Shown here in pieces: positions 50,979 to 58,341 of a DNA stretch of 64,000 bases. Source of the DNA: Propionicimonas sp. (GTDB lineage: Bacteria > Actinomycetota > Actinomycetes > Propionibacteriales > Propionibacteriaceae). The stretch's first letter is position 1. The number at the start of each line of letters is the position of its first letter. The notes beneath the pieces were generated by a model, which saw only the letters and a program-made list of their open reading frames with translations, was not told the DNA's origin and made no database searches. The DNA is taken from assembly GCF_029975155.1 (NCBI RefSeq), contig NZ_JARKPQ010000242.1:1-64000 (forward strand), read 5' to 3'. Position numbers and translations under genes: made by a program.

Positions 50979-52793
50979 ATGTCAGAATCCATCTTCGAGA
51001 AGCCGTCTCGCCGCTCGTTCATCAAGCTGGGCGGAATCGTGGCCGGCGGCATTGCGCTGGCTGCCTGCTCGGGCAACTCCGGTGGCGGCGGTGGCACGGC
51101 CACCGGTGGCGCCGGCGGTGACACCAAGCCCGGCATCGGCAACAACGGCAAGTACGGCAAGGGCCGCGCCGGCGCCACCGCCGACAGCCTCCTGATCGCC
51201 GGCTTCCAGTGGGGCGCCCCGGCGACCTTCAATCCGCTGGCCCCGACTGCCGCCTGGCCCGCCGCCGCCAACGTGATGCAGATCGTCTACGAGACCCTGC
51301 TGCGCTGGAACATCGCGACCGGTGAGATCCAGCCCGGCCTGGCCAAGGAGTACAAGGTCGACGGCACCAACTCCGTCACGCTCACGCTGCAGGACGGCGT
51401 CACCTTCTCCGACGGCAGCGCCCTCACCGCGAAGGACGTCGTCGCGTCCTACGAACTCGGCAAGAAGAACCCCGGCATCACCGTCGCGTCGTTCTGGCAG
51501 CTCGCCGACTCGATCGAGGCGACCGACGACAAGACCGTCGTGGTCAAGGTCAACCAGAAGTCCAAGAACGTCGGCAACGTGCTGCGCATGATCACCGAGA
51601 CCTACATCCTGCCCGACGCGGTGTTCAGCAAGATCGCGGACGACAAGCTGCCCACCGAGATCATGGACAAGCCGCTCGGCACCGGCCCGTTCACCCTCGA
51701 CAAGGCCGATCAGACCCAGGTCGTGCTGGCCCGCAACGACAACTACTGGGGCAAGGACTTCTACGGCGGCCTGCCGGTGATGAAGCAGATCATCCACCCG
51801 ATCTTCAAGTCCAACGAGGACGGCAACATCAAGTTCCAGGCCGGCGAGCTGGACATCATGCAGCAGTTCGTCTCCCAGATCTGGAAGATGTGGGAGGCCG
51901 GCAAGCCGGTCGGCACCTACCTGAAGGACAAGCCGTACTACGTGCCGGGCTCGATGCCGATGCTGCTGATGAACACCACCAAGAAGGGCCTGGACAACGC
52001 TGTCGTCCGCAAGGCGATCGCGACGGCCATCGACTACGCGTCGATCGCCGAGACCGCCATGTCCGGCTACTCCGACGAGGTGCAGCCGTCGCTGATCCTG
52101 CCGACCGGTGCCGAGGGCAAATTCTTCAACAAGGCCGACGCCGACGCCAACGGCTGGAAGTACGACAAGGCCGCGGCCGAGAAGCTGCTCACGGATGCCG
52201 GCGCCAAGAAGGGCGACGACGGCATCTACGTCCTCGACGGCACCCGCCTCGGTCCGTACAAGCTGATCACCCCGACCGGCTGGACCGACTGGAACGCCGC
52301 CTGCGAGATCGTGGCCAAGAGCCTGAAGGAGATCGGCATCGACTGCGCGACCAACTTCCCGCAGCAGGCCGAGACCACCCAGGCGATCCAGGGCGGCACC
52401 TTCGACCTCGCCTGCTGGTACGTCTCCGGCGTGAACCCGGCCACCCCGTGGGCGCGGTTCAAGGACATCATGAGCCAGTCCGAGGTGCAGCCGCTGGGCA
52501 AGACCACCTTCGCCAACTACGGGCGCTGGAAGAACGACGAGGTCGAGGCTCTGCTCACCGAGGCGTCCCAGGCGGTCGACGACGCGGCCAAGAAGGCGGC
52601 CTACGACAAGCTGGACGCGCTGTACCGCAAGGAGGTGCCGGCGTGCCCGCTGATGTACCGTCCGGACGAGTTCTACGAGTACAACGCGACCAACTTCTAC
52701 AACTTCCCTGACGAGAAGAACAACTACGCCCCGCCGATGTTCCGTGGCGCGGGCAACACCTGGATGTACAAGCTCCAGAAGATCGCCGGCTGA
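50979..52793 (+). CDS. ABC transporter substrate-binding lipoprotein, family 5 (Opp/Dpp type)
   Basis: A 604-aa extracellular binding protein with GGAGGTAACAG before the ATG. The leader has twin arginines (KPSRRSFIKLGG, R11-R12) and a lipobox LAAC (C30), followed by a Gly-rich spacer. Family-5 features include YETLLRWNIATGEIQPGLAK and SDGSALTAKDVVASYELGKK. RKAIATAIDYASIAETAMSG, in the second lobe, is also typical. Family 5 carries peptides, but members in glycosidase loci carry cello- or manno-oligosaccharides, which fits here. Confidence 0.94.
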   Translation: MSESIFEKPSRRSFIKLGGIVAGGIALAACSGNSGGGGGTATGGAGGDTKPGIGNNGKYGKGRAGATADSLLIAGFQWGAPATFNPLAPTAAWPAAANVMQIVYETLLRWNIATGEIQPGLAKEYKVDGTNSVTLTLQDGVTFSDGSALTAKDVVASYELGKKNPGITVASFWQLADSIEATDDKTVVVKVNQKSKNVGNVLRMITETYILPDAVFSKIADDKLPTEIMDKPLGTGPFTLDKADQTQVVLARNDNYWGKDFYGGLPVMKQIIHPIFKSNEDGNIKFQAGELDIMQQFVSQIWKMWEAGKPVGTYLKDKPYYVPGSMPMLLMNTTKKGLDNAVVRKAIATAIDYASIAETAMSGYSDEVQPSLILPTGAEGKFFNKADADANGWKYDKAAAEKLLTDAGAKKGDDGIYVLDGTRLGPYKLITPTGWTDWNAACEIVAKSLKEIGIDCATNFPQQAETTQAIQGGTFDLACWYVSGVNPATPWARFKDIMSQSEVQPLGKTTFANYGRWKNDEVEALLTEASQAVDDAAKKAAYDKLDALYRKEVPACPLMYRPDEFYEYNATNFYNFPDEKNNYAPPMFRGAGNTWMYKLQKIAG

Positions 52794-52826
52794 GCCAGCG
52801 GCGATCCACGGGAATCTGGAGCAGCC

Positions 52827-53834
52827 ATGGGTCTACGGCGCTATCTGACCAGCAAGACCGTGTGGTACCTGGGTGCGCTCGTGGTAGCGGTGGTGTTGAA
52901 CTTCCTGCTACCACGGGTCATCCCCGGCAACCCGGTCGACGTGATCGTCTCTCGGATGGGACAGGGCGGCATGTCCTCCGAGGCACAGCAACGCACCTAT
53001 GAGGCGTTCATGAAGGAGTTCGGCCTCGACCGGCCGATCTGGGACCAGTTCGTGTTGTACGTCACCGGAGTCTTTCAGGGGAACTTCGGGGCGTCCTTCT
53101 CGTTCTACCCGACACCGGTGGCCGATCTCCTCGGTCAGTCGCTCCCGTACACCCTGGCTCTCCAGCTTCCCGCCATCATCATCGGCTGGATCGTCGGCAA
53201 CCTCCTGGGCGCCGTCGCCGCCTACAAGGGCGGCGCCTGGGACAAGTCGGTGTTCACCACGTCGCTGGTGTTCAACTCGACCCCCTACTACTGCCTCTCG
53301 ATCATCCTGCTGTACACCCTCGCCGTCGTCCTGGGCTGGTTCCCGGTCGGCGGCGCGTACACGCTGGGGACGAGCCCGGAGTGGAGCTGGGAGTTCTTCT
53401 CCGACGCCCTGCAGTACTGGTGGCTGCCATTCCTGTCACTGGTGTTGATCAACATCGGTGGCCAGGCCGTCGGCATGCGCTCGATGGCCATCTACGAACT
53501 GGGCTCCGACTACGTGAACTACTCCCGGAGCCTGGGCATCGGCGACCAGAAGATGACCAGCTACATCTTCCGCAACGCCATGCTTCCCCAGATCACCGGC
53601 CTCGCGCTGAGCATCGGCACGATGGTCGGTGGCGCGCTGATCACCGAACTGGTGTTCAGCTACCCCGGCATGGGCTCGCTGCTGTTCAACGCGATCTCCT
53701 CGAACGACTACCCCGTCGTCCAGGCGGTGACGCTGATCATCACGGTGGCCGTCCTCGTGGCGAACTACATGGTCGAGGTGCTCTACGGCTTCATCGACCC
53801 GCGGATCCGTGCCTCGAAGTCGGGGGAGAAGTGA
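52827..53834 (+). CDS. ABC transporter permease (DppB/OppB type)
   Basis: A 335-aa inner-membrane permease with six helices. The long periplasmic-type first loop has MKEFGLDRPIWDQFVLYVTG and FQGNFGASFSFYPTPVADLL. The EAA loop reads DYVNYSRSLGIGDQKMTSYIF followed by RNAMLPQITGLAL, and LVFSYPGMGSLLFNAI follows as in DppB. It pairs with the DppC-type permease that begins one base after its stop. Confidence 0.95.
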   Translation: MGLRRYLTSKTVWYLGALVVAVVLNFLLPRVIPGNPVDVIVSRMGQGGMSSEAQQRTYEAFMKEFGLDRPIWDQFVLYVTGVFQGNFGASFSFYPTPVADLLGQSLPYTLALQLPAIIIGWIVGNLLGAVAAYKGGAWDKSVFTTSLVFNSTPYYCLSIILLYTLAVVLGWFPVGGAYTLGTSPEWSWEFFSDALQYWWLPFLSLVLINIGGQAVGMRSMAIYELGSDYVNYSRSLGIGDQKMTSYIFRNAMLPQITGLALSIGTMVGGALITELVFSYPGMGSLLFNAISSNDYPVVQAVTLIITVAVLVANYMVEVLYGFIDPRIRASKSGEK

Positions 53835-53835
53835 T

Positions 53836-54867
53836 ATGACGAACATCCAGAGCAGTGCCGTCTCCGCCGAGGCCGAGGGCCCGCTGGTCCCCGAGCAGCC
53901 GGACACGCCGCAGGCCAAGCCCAAGCCGGCCTGGCGCAGCCTCAACTTCGGTCCCCGGCTGTGGGTCTCGCTGTCGCTGATCCTCGCGATCGCCCTGCTG
54001 GGCTTCGTGGGCCCGCTCTTCTACCCTTTCGCTCCCGACCAGAAGGTCGGCTCGCTGTACGACGAGCCGTCCGCGGAGCACATCCTCGGGACGGAGAATT
54101 TCGGCTACGACGTGCTCGCCGTCCTGATGGCCAGCACGCGGAACTCGCTGATCAACGGCCTGCTGGCCGGCACGATCGCCGTCCTCATCGGCGTGATCAT
54201 CGGCATCCTGGCCGGCTACGTCGGTGGCTGGCTCGAGGAGCTGTTGATGGGCATGACGAACATCGTGCTCGCCATCCCCTCGATCGTGATCCTGATCCTG
54301 ATCTCGGTGTCGCTGCAGAGCACGGACATCCCGTTCCTGAAGGGCATCGTCGGTCTCGCGCTGGTGATCGGGATCACGTCCTGGCCATGGACGGCACGCG
54401 CCGTCAGAGCCCAGGCGAGTTCGGTGGCCACGCGCGAGCACATCGACGTGGCCAAGCTTTCCGGTGCGCGGACGCCGGGCATCCTGCTCTTCGACGTGCT
54501 GCCCTACCTGGCCAGCTACGTGGTGATGGCGTGGGTGCTGCAGCTGGCGAGCGCGATCCTCGCCGAGTCGACGCTGTCGATGCTGGGTCTCGGTCCGTCC
54601 GGGGCGAACTCACTGGGCATGCAGCTGCACTGGGCACTGGCCTTCCAGGCCGTGGCCACCGGCGCCTGGTGGGCGTTCCTGCCACCCACGATCGTGCTGA
54701 CGCTGATCAGCTTCGGTCTGCTCTACCTGCAGTCCTCGCTGGACGAGGTGTTCAACCCACGGCTCCGCCGGGGCAAGAAGAAGAACCTGGCCAAGGCCGC
54801 GGCTGCCCGTGAGGCGGCCGCCCGGAAGCTCGCGGAGCAGAACAAGCGCGTGGAGGTGCAGGCATGA
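53836..54867 (+). CDS. ABC transporter permease (DppC/OppC type)
   Basis: A 343-aa permease with a cytoplasmic N-terminal tail, a first helix at about 45-65 and five more. HILGTENFGYDVLAVLMAST matches the HxLGTDxxGRDVxS signature of this subunit. The EAA loop is HIDVAKLSGARTPGILLFDV followed by LPYLASYVVM. A highly charged C-terminal tail (RLRRGKKKNLAKAAAAREAA) is unusual but of unknown meaning. The start follows the previous stop by one base. Confidence 0.95.
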   Translation: MTNIQSSAVSAEAEGPLVPEQPDTPQAKPKPAWRSLNFGPRLWVSLSLILAIALLGFVGPLFYPFAPDQKVGSLYDEPSAEHILGTENFGYDVLAVLMASTRNSLINGLLAGTIAVLIGVIIGILAGYVGGWLEELLMGMTNIVLAIPSIVILILISVSLQSTDIPFLKGIVGLALVIGITSWPWTARAVRAQASSVATREHIDVAKLSGARTPGILLFDVLPYLASYVVMAWVLQLASAILAESTLSMLGLGPSGANSLGMQLHWALAFQAVATGAWWAFLPPTIVLTLISFGLLYLQSSLDEVFNPRLRRGKKKNLAKAAAAREAAARKLAEQNKRVEVQA

Positions 54868-54931
54868 GAATTCCCCACGGAGTTCTTCTCCTCCGCTGCG
54901 CTCCTCCGAACAACTCCGAGGGGACCCCGAA
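54868..54931 (+). other. hairpin inside the transporter operon
   Basis: The 64-base gap has CCCCACGGAGTTCTTC near its start and GAACAACTCCGAGGGG near its end, which pair with about three mismatches. The loop CTCCTCCGCTGCGCTCCTCC is itself repetitive. It separates permease and ATPase genes in an otherwise tightly packed operon and could tune the level of downstream expression. It is more likely a repeat insertion than a terminator. Confidence 0.45.
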
Positions 54932-55960
54932 ATGAGCGACATCCTGATGCGGGCCAGCAACGTGACGGCGGTGTACGCCGCCGACACGGGCAAGGACGTG
55001 CCCGCGGTCGACAACGTCACCCTCGAGGTGCCGGACGGGCAGATCCTCGGCCTCGCCGGGGAGTCGGGCTGCGGCAAGTCGACGCTCGGCAACGCCCTGG
55101 CGATGATTGCCAACCCTCCGCTGTACGTGATCGGCGGACGGATGGAGATCAACGACGCCGAGATCGATCTGAGCACGCTGGCCAGGGGCGCCAACGAGGC
55201 CCACCGGCGGCACCGCGGCGCCACGGTCTCGTTGCTGCCGCAGGGCGCGATGAACGCGGTCAGTCCCACGCTGCGGATCCGGAACCTGGTCGTGGACGTG
55301 ATGCGTGCGCACAAGCGCGACACGACCAAGGAGGAGGCGATGGACCGGGCGACCGACCGGCTGAAGATGCTGGAGATGCCCACCCGGGTGCTCGACTCCT
55401 ACGCCCACCAGCTCTCCGGCGGCATGAAGCAGCGGATGGTGACGGTGATCTCCACGCTGCTGAACCCGCAGCTGCTGATCGCGGACGAGCCGACGTCGGC
55501 CCTGGACGTGTCCAGCCAGAAGGCGCTGATCGAGATGCTGCTGGCCATGGTGGAGAAGAAGATCATGCGCGGTGTGATCTTCATCACCCACGACCTGCCG
55601 GTGCTGAGCATGGTCACCGACCGGCTGGCGATCATGTACGCCGGCAAGATCGTCGAGAACGGGCCGACCGAGGAACTGGTCAACAACGCCCGGCATCCCT
55701 ACACCTCGGCGCTGCTGTCGTCCGTGCTCGACCCGACGGAGGAGACCAGGACCAAGCACGTGCTCGGCATCCCGGGCTCGCCGCCGAACCTCGGCAACCC
55801 GCCGACCGGCTGCCGGTTCCATCCCCGCTGCCCGTTCGCCATGGACATCTGCGCCGTCGAGGAGCCCGGCTTCCTGCACGAGCGTGACCACGCGGTGGCC
55901 TGCTGGTGGGCGAACGACCACGCGTTCGAGACCGTCCCGATGGAGGTGCACCAGGCATGA
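54932..55960 (+). CDS. ABC transporter ATP-binding protein (DppD/OppD type)
   Basis: A 342-aa ATPase. GLAGESGCGKSTLGNALAMI is Walker A, HQLSGGMKQRMVTVIST the signature, LLIADEPTSALDVSSQ Walker B, and ITHDLPV the switch. The C-terminal oligopeptide-transporter tail has the cysteine cluster GCRFHPRCPFAMDICAVEEP, which binds a 4Fe-4S cluster in this subfamily. The start follows an unusual hairpin gap. ATGA overlaps the next gene. Confidence 0.95.
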   Translation: MSDILMRASNVTAVYAADTGKDVPAVDNVTLEVPDGQILGLAGESGCGKSTLGNALAMIANPPLYVIGGRMEINDAEIDLSTLARGANEAHRRHRGATVSLLPQGAMNAVSPTLRIRNLVVDVMRAHKRDTTKEEAMDRATDRLKMLEMPTRVLDSYAHQLSGGMKQRMVTVISTLLNPQLLIADEPTSALDVSSQKALIEMLLAMVEKKIMRGVIFITHDLPVLSMVTDRLAIMYAGKIVENGPTEELVNNARHPYTSALLSSVLDPTEETRTKHVLGIPGSPPNLGNPPTGCRFHPRCPFAMDICAVEEPGFLHERDHAVACWWANDHAFETVPMEVHQA

Positions 55961-56793
55961 CCGAGCCGATCTCGCCAGTCACCAACGACGCGTCCGCGTC
56001 CGGGCAGCCCGTGCTGTCGGCCAGTCACGTCACCAAACAGTTCCGGGTCGCGGGCGGCCAGATCACCGCCGTCGACGACGTCAGCGTGGACTTCCACGCC
56101 GGCAAGGTGCTCGCCGTCGTGGGCGAGTCCGGGTCGGGCAAGTCGACGCTGGCCCGGATGCTGCTGCGGCTGATGCCGGTGACCAGCGGCACCATCACCT
56201 ACCAGGGCAAGGACGTCACGCACATCAAGGGGTCGCAGTTGCGGGCCTACTGGCGCGACGTCCAGGCGGTCTTCCAGGATCCGTTCGCCTCGTTCAACCA
56301 GTTCTTCACCGTCGGCCACATGCTGCACCGCGGCATGGCCGGCTCCGGGCTGAACAGCGAGACCCTGGAGGAGCTGATCGAGACCTGTCTCGGCTATGTC
56401 GGCCTGAAGTCGGCCGACGCCGTGCACAAGTACCCGCACCAGTTGTCCGGCGGACAGCGGCAGCGGGTGATGATCGCGCGGGCCCTGATGATGAACCCGA
56501 AGGTGCTGCTGGCCGACGAGGCGACGTCCATGCTGGACGCGTCCCTGCGGGTCAGCGCGCTGAACGTGCTGCAGGACCTGCGGGAGAACCTCGGGCTGAC
56601 GGTGCTGTTCATCACCCACGACATCGGCCAGGCCTGCTATCTCGCCGACGAGGTCGTGGTGATGGAGCACGGCCTCGTGGTCGAGCGGGGCACCACCGAC
56701 GAGGTGATCTTCACCCCGAAGAACGAGTACACCAAGCGGCTGCTGGCCGACGTCCCCGACCTCAAGGGCAGCCTGAAGTCGCGCAACATCTGA
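55957..56793 (+). CDS. ABC transporter ATP-binding protein (DppF/OppF type)
   Basis: A 278-aa ATPase. VVGESGSGKSTLARMLLRLM is Walker A, HQLSGGQRQRVMIARALMMN the signature, VLLADEATSMLDASLR Walker B (Ala for the usual Pro after Glu), and ITHDIGQACYLADEV the switch. It lacks the cysteine tail and so is a short OppF. It is the fifth and last gene of the importer, completing binding protein, two permeases and two ATPases. Confidence 0.95.
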   Translation: MTEPISPVTNDASASGQPVLSASHVTKQFRVAGGQITAVDDVSVDFHAGKVLAVVGESGSGKSTLARMLLRLMPVTSGTITYQGKDVTHIKGSQLRAYWRDVQAVFQDPFASFNQFFTVGHMLHRGMAGSGLNSETLEELIETCLGYVGLKSADAVHKYPHQLSGGQRQRVMIARALMMNPKVLLADEATSMLDASLRVSALNVLQDLRENLGLTVLFITHDIGQACYLADEVVVMEHGLVVERGTTDEVIFTPKNEYTKRLLADVPDLKGSLKSRNI

Positions 56794-56816
56794 GGTCGTT
56801 TTTCCGACCCCACCCC

Positions 56817-56872
56817 GCCGGCTTGTCAGAGCCTCTGCCGGCCTGCGCCGGTGGCGATTCTGACAAGTCGGC
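56817..56872. terminator. hairpin after the importer operon (TTGTCAGA dyad)
   Basis: GCCGGCTTGTCAGA (56817-56830) pairs with TCTGACAAGTCGGC (56859-56872) with one mismatch and a 28-base loop. Just before it, GGTCG and CGACC flank a run of T at 56794-56810. Either may end the transporter message. The dyad is the same family as that at 13964-14013. Confidence 0.55.
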
Positions 56873-56889
56873 ATGCTGAAAGGACAGCG

Positions 56890-58266
56890 ATGGCCATCGG
56901 GTTCCCGGAGGGGTTCCTCTTCGGCTCGGCGACGTCGGCCTACCAGATCGAGGGCGCCGCCGCGGAGGACGGCAAGCGGGAGTCGATCTGGGACGTGTTC
57001 TGCCGCGTGCCCGGCGCCATCGCCAACGGCGAGGACGGCACGGTCGCCTGCGACCACTACCACCGCCACGCCGCGGACGTCGCGCTGATGGCCGAACTGG
57101 GCCTGCGCACGTACCGGTTCTCGGTGTGCTGGCCGCGGGTGCTGGACGGCGACCGCGTGCTGGAGGCGGGGATGGACTTCTACTCCCGCCTGGTCGACGA
57201 GCTGCTCGAGCGCGGCGTGCAGCCGTGGCTGACCCTGTACCACTGGGACCTGCCGGCGTCCCTGCCCGGCGGCTGGACGAACCGTGCCACCGCCGAGCGG
57301 TTCGTCGACTACGCGCTCACGGTCCACGACCGGCTCGGCGATCGGGTGCGCACGTGGACGACGCTCAACGAGCCCTGGTGCTCGTCGTTCCTCAGCTACG
57401 CGGCCGGCGTCCACGCGCCCGGACAGACGGACCCGGTCGCGGCCGTCCGCGCCGCGCACCACCTGCTGCTGGCGCACGGCTGGACGGTGCAGGCCCTCCG
57501 CGCGGCCGACCCGTCCGCCGTCCTCGGCGTCACGCTGAACTTCACCCCGGCGCTGCCGGCGTCCGATGATCCGGCCGACGTCGACGTCGCCCGGCGCGTG
57601 GACGGCACGGCGAACCGGTTCTTCGTCGAGCCGGTCTTCACCGGTCACTACCCGGCCGACACGCTGGCCGACCTGGCGCCGCTGTGGCCGGACGACCTCG
57701 TCGCCGACGGCGACCTGGCGGCGATCAGCGCTCCCATCGACGTGCTGGGCGTGAACTACTACACGACCAACGTGTTCCGTGCCGGCGAGCGCTCGGCCGG
57801 TCCCACGCCGCACATCAGCGCTCCCGACGCCGTCCAGGTGCTGCGCGACCTGCCGCTCACCGACATGGGCTGGGAGATCGATCCGGACGGCCTGCGCAAC
57901 CTGCTGCTGTGGCTGCACACCTCGTACGCCGGCCCCGCCGGAACGGCGCTGGTGGTCACCGAGAACGGGGCGGCGTTCGACGACCGTCCGGACCCGGCCT
58001 GCTTCGTCGACGACCAGGACCGGATCGACTACCTGCGCCGCCATCTCACCGCCGTGCACCAGGCGATCGAGGCGGGCGCGGACGTCCGCGGCTACCTCGC
58101 CTGGTCGCTGCTGGACAACTTCGAATGGGCCGAGGGCTACGGCAAACGGTTCGGCATCGTCGCCGTGGACGCCGCCCAGCGCCGCATCCCCAAGGCCAGC
58201 GCCCTCTGGTTCCGCGACGTGGCCCGCACGGGAGCCGTCACAAAACCGCACGAAACCGATCGCTGA
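56890..58266 (+). CDS. bglB: glycoside hydrolase family 1 beta-glucosidase
   Basis: A 458-aa enzyme starting MAIGFPEGFLFGSATSAYQI, with GAAAGGACAG upstream. The acid/base Glu lies in TWTTLNEPWCSS and the nucleophile Glu in ALVVTENGAAFDD. YRFSVCWPRVLDGDR and WSLLDNFEWAEGYGKRFGIV are typical GH1 segments, and WEID at the +1 region suits glucosidase or mannosidase activity. No signal peptide. It probably hydrolyses cellobiose-like disaccharides brought in by the transporter just upstream. Confidence 0.96.
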   Translation: MAIGFPEGFLFGSATSAYQIEGAAAEDGKRESIWDVFCRVPGAIANGEDGTVACDHYHRHAADVALMAELGLRTYRFSVCWPRVLDGDRVLEAGMDFYSRLVDELLERGVQPWLTLYHWDLPASLPGGWTNRATAERFVDYALTVHDRLGDRVRTWTTLNEPWCSSFLSYAAGVHAPGQTDPVAAVRAAHHLLLAHGWTVQALRAADPSAVLGVTLNFTPALPASDDPADVDVARRVDGTANRFFVEPVFTGHYPADTLADLAPLWPDDLVADGDLAAISAPIDVLGVNYYTTNVFRAGERSAGPTPHISAPDAVQVLRDLPLTDMGWEIDPDGLRNLLLWLHTSYAGPAGTALVVTENGAAFDDRPDPACFVDDQDRIDYLRRHLTAVHQAIEAGADVRGYLAWSLLDNFEWAEGYGKRFGIVAVDAAQRRIPKASALWFRDVARTGAVTKPHETDR

Positions 58267-58341
58267 GGAGCGCCGGCGAGGAACGAGCCGACGCGTCACG
58301 AAGGGCACCGCACCAGCCCACCCGAGTGAAGGAGAGCAACC
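58267..58341. repeat. TGAGGAGCG...CACGAAGGG element between GH1 and GH3
   Basis: A single copy of the element runs from TGAGGAGCGCCGGCGAGGAA to CGTCACGAAGGGCACC at about 58264-58309. It starts at the GH1 stop codon and ends just before the GH3 ribosome binding site. It is the same family as elements near 14.6, 22.0, 30.0, 47.9 and 62.0 kb. Confidence 0.7.
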
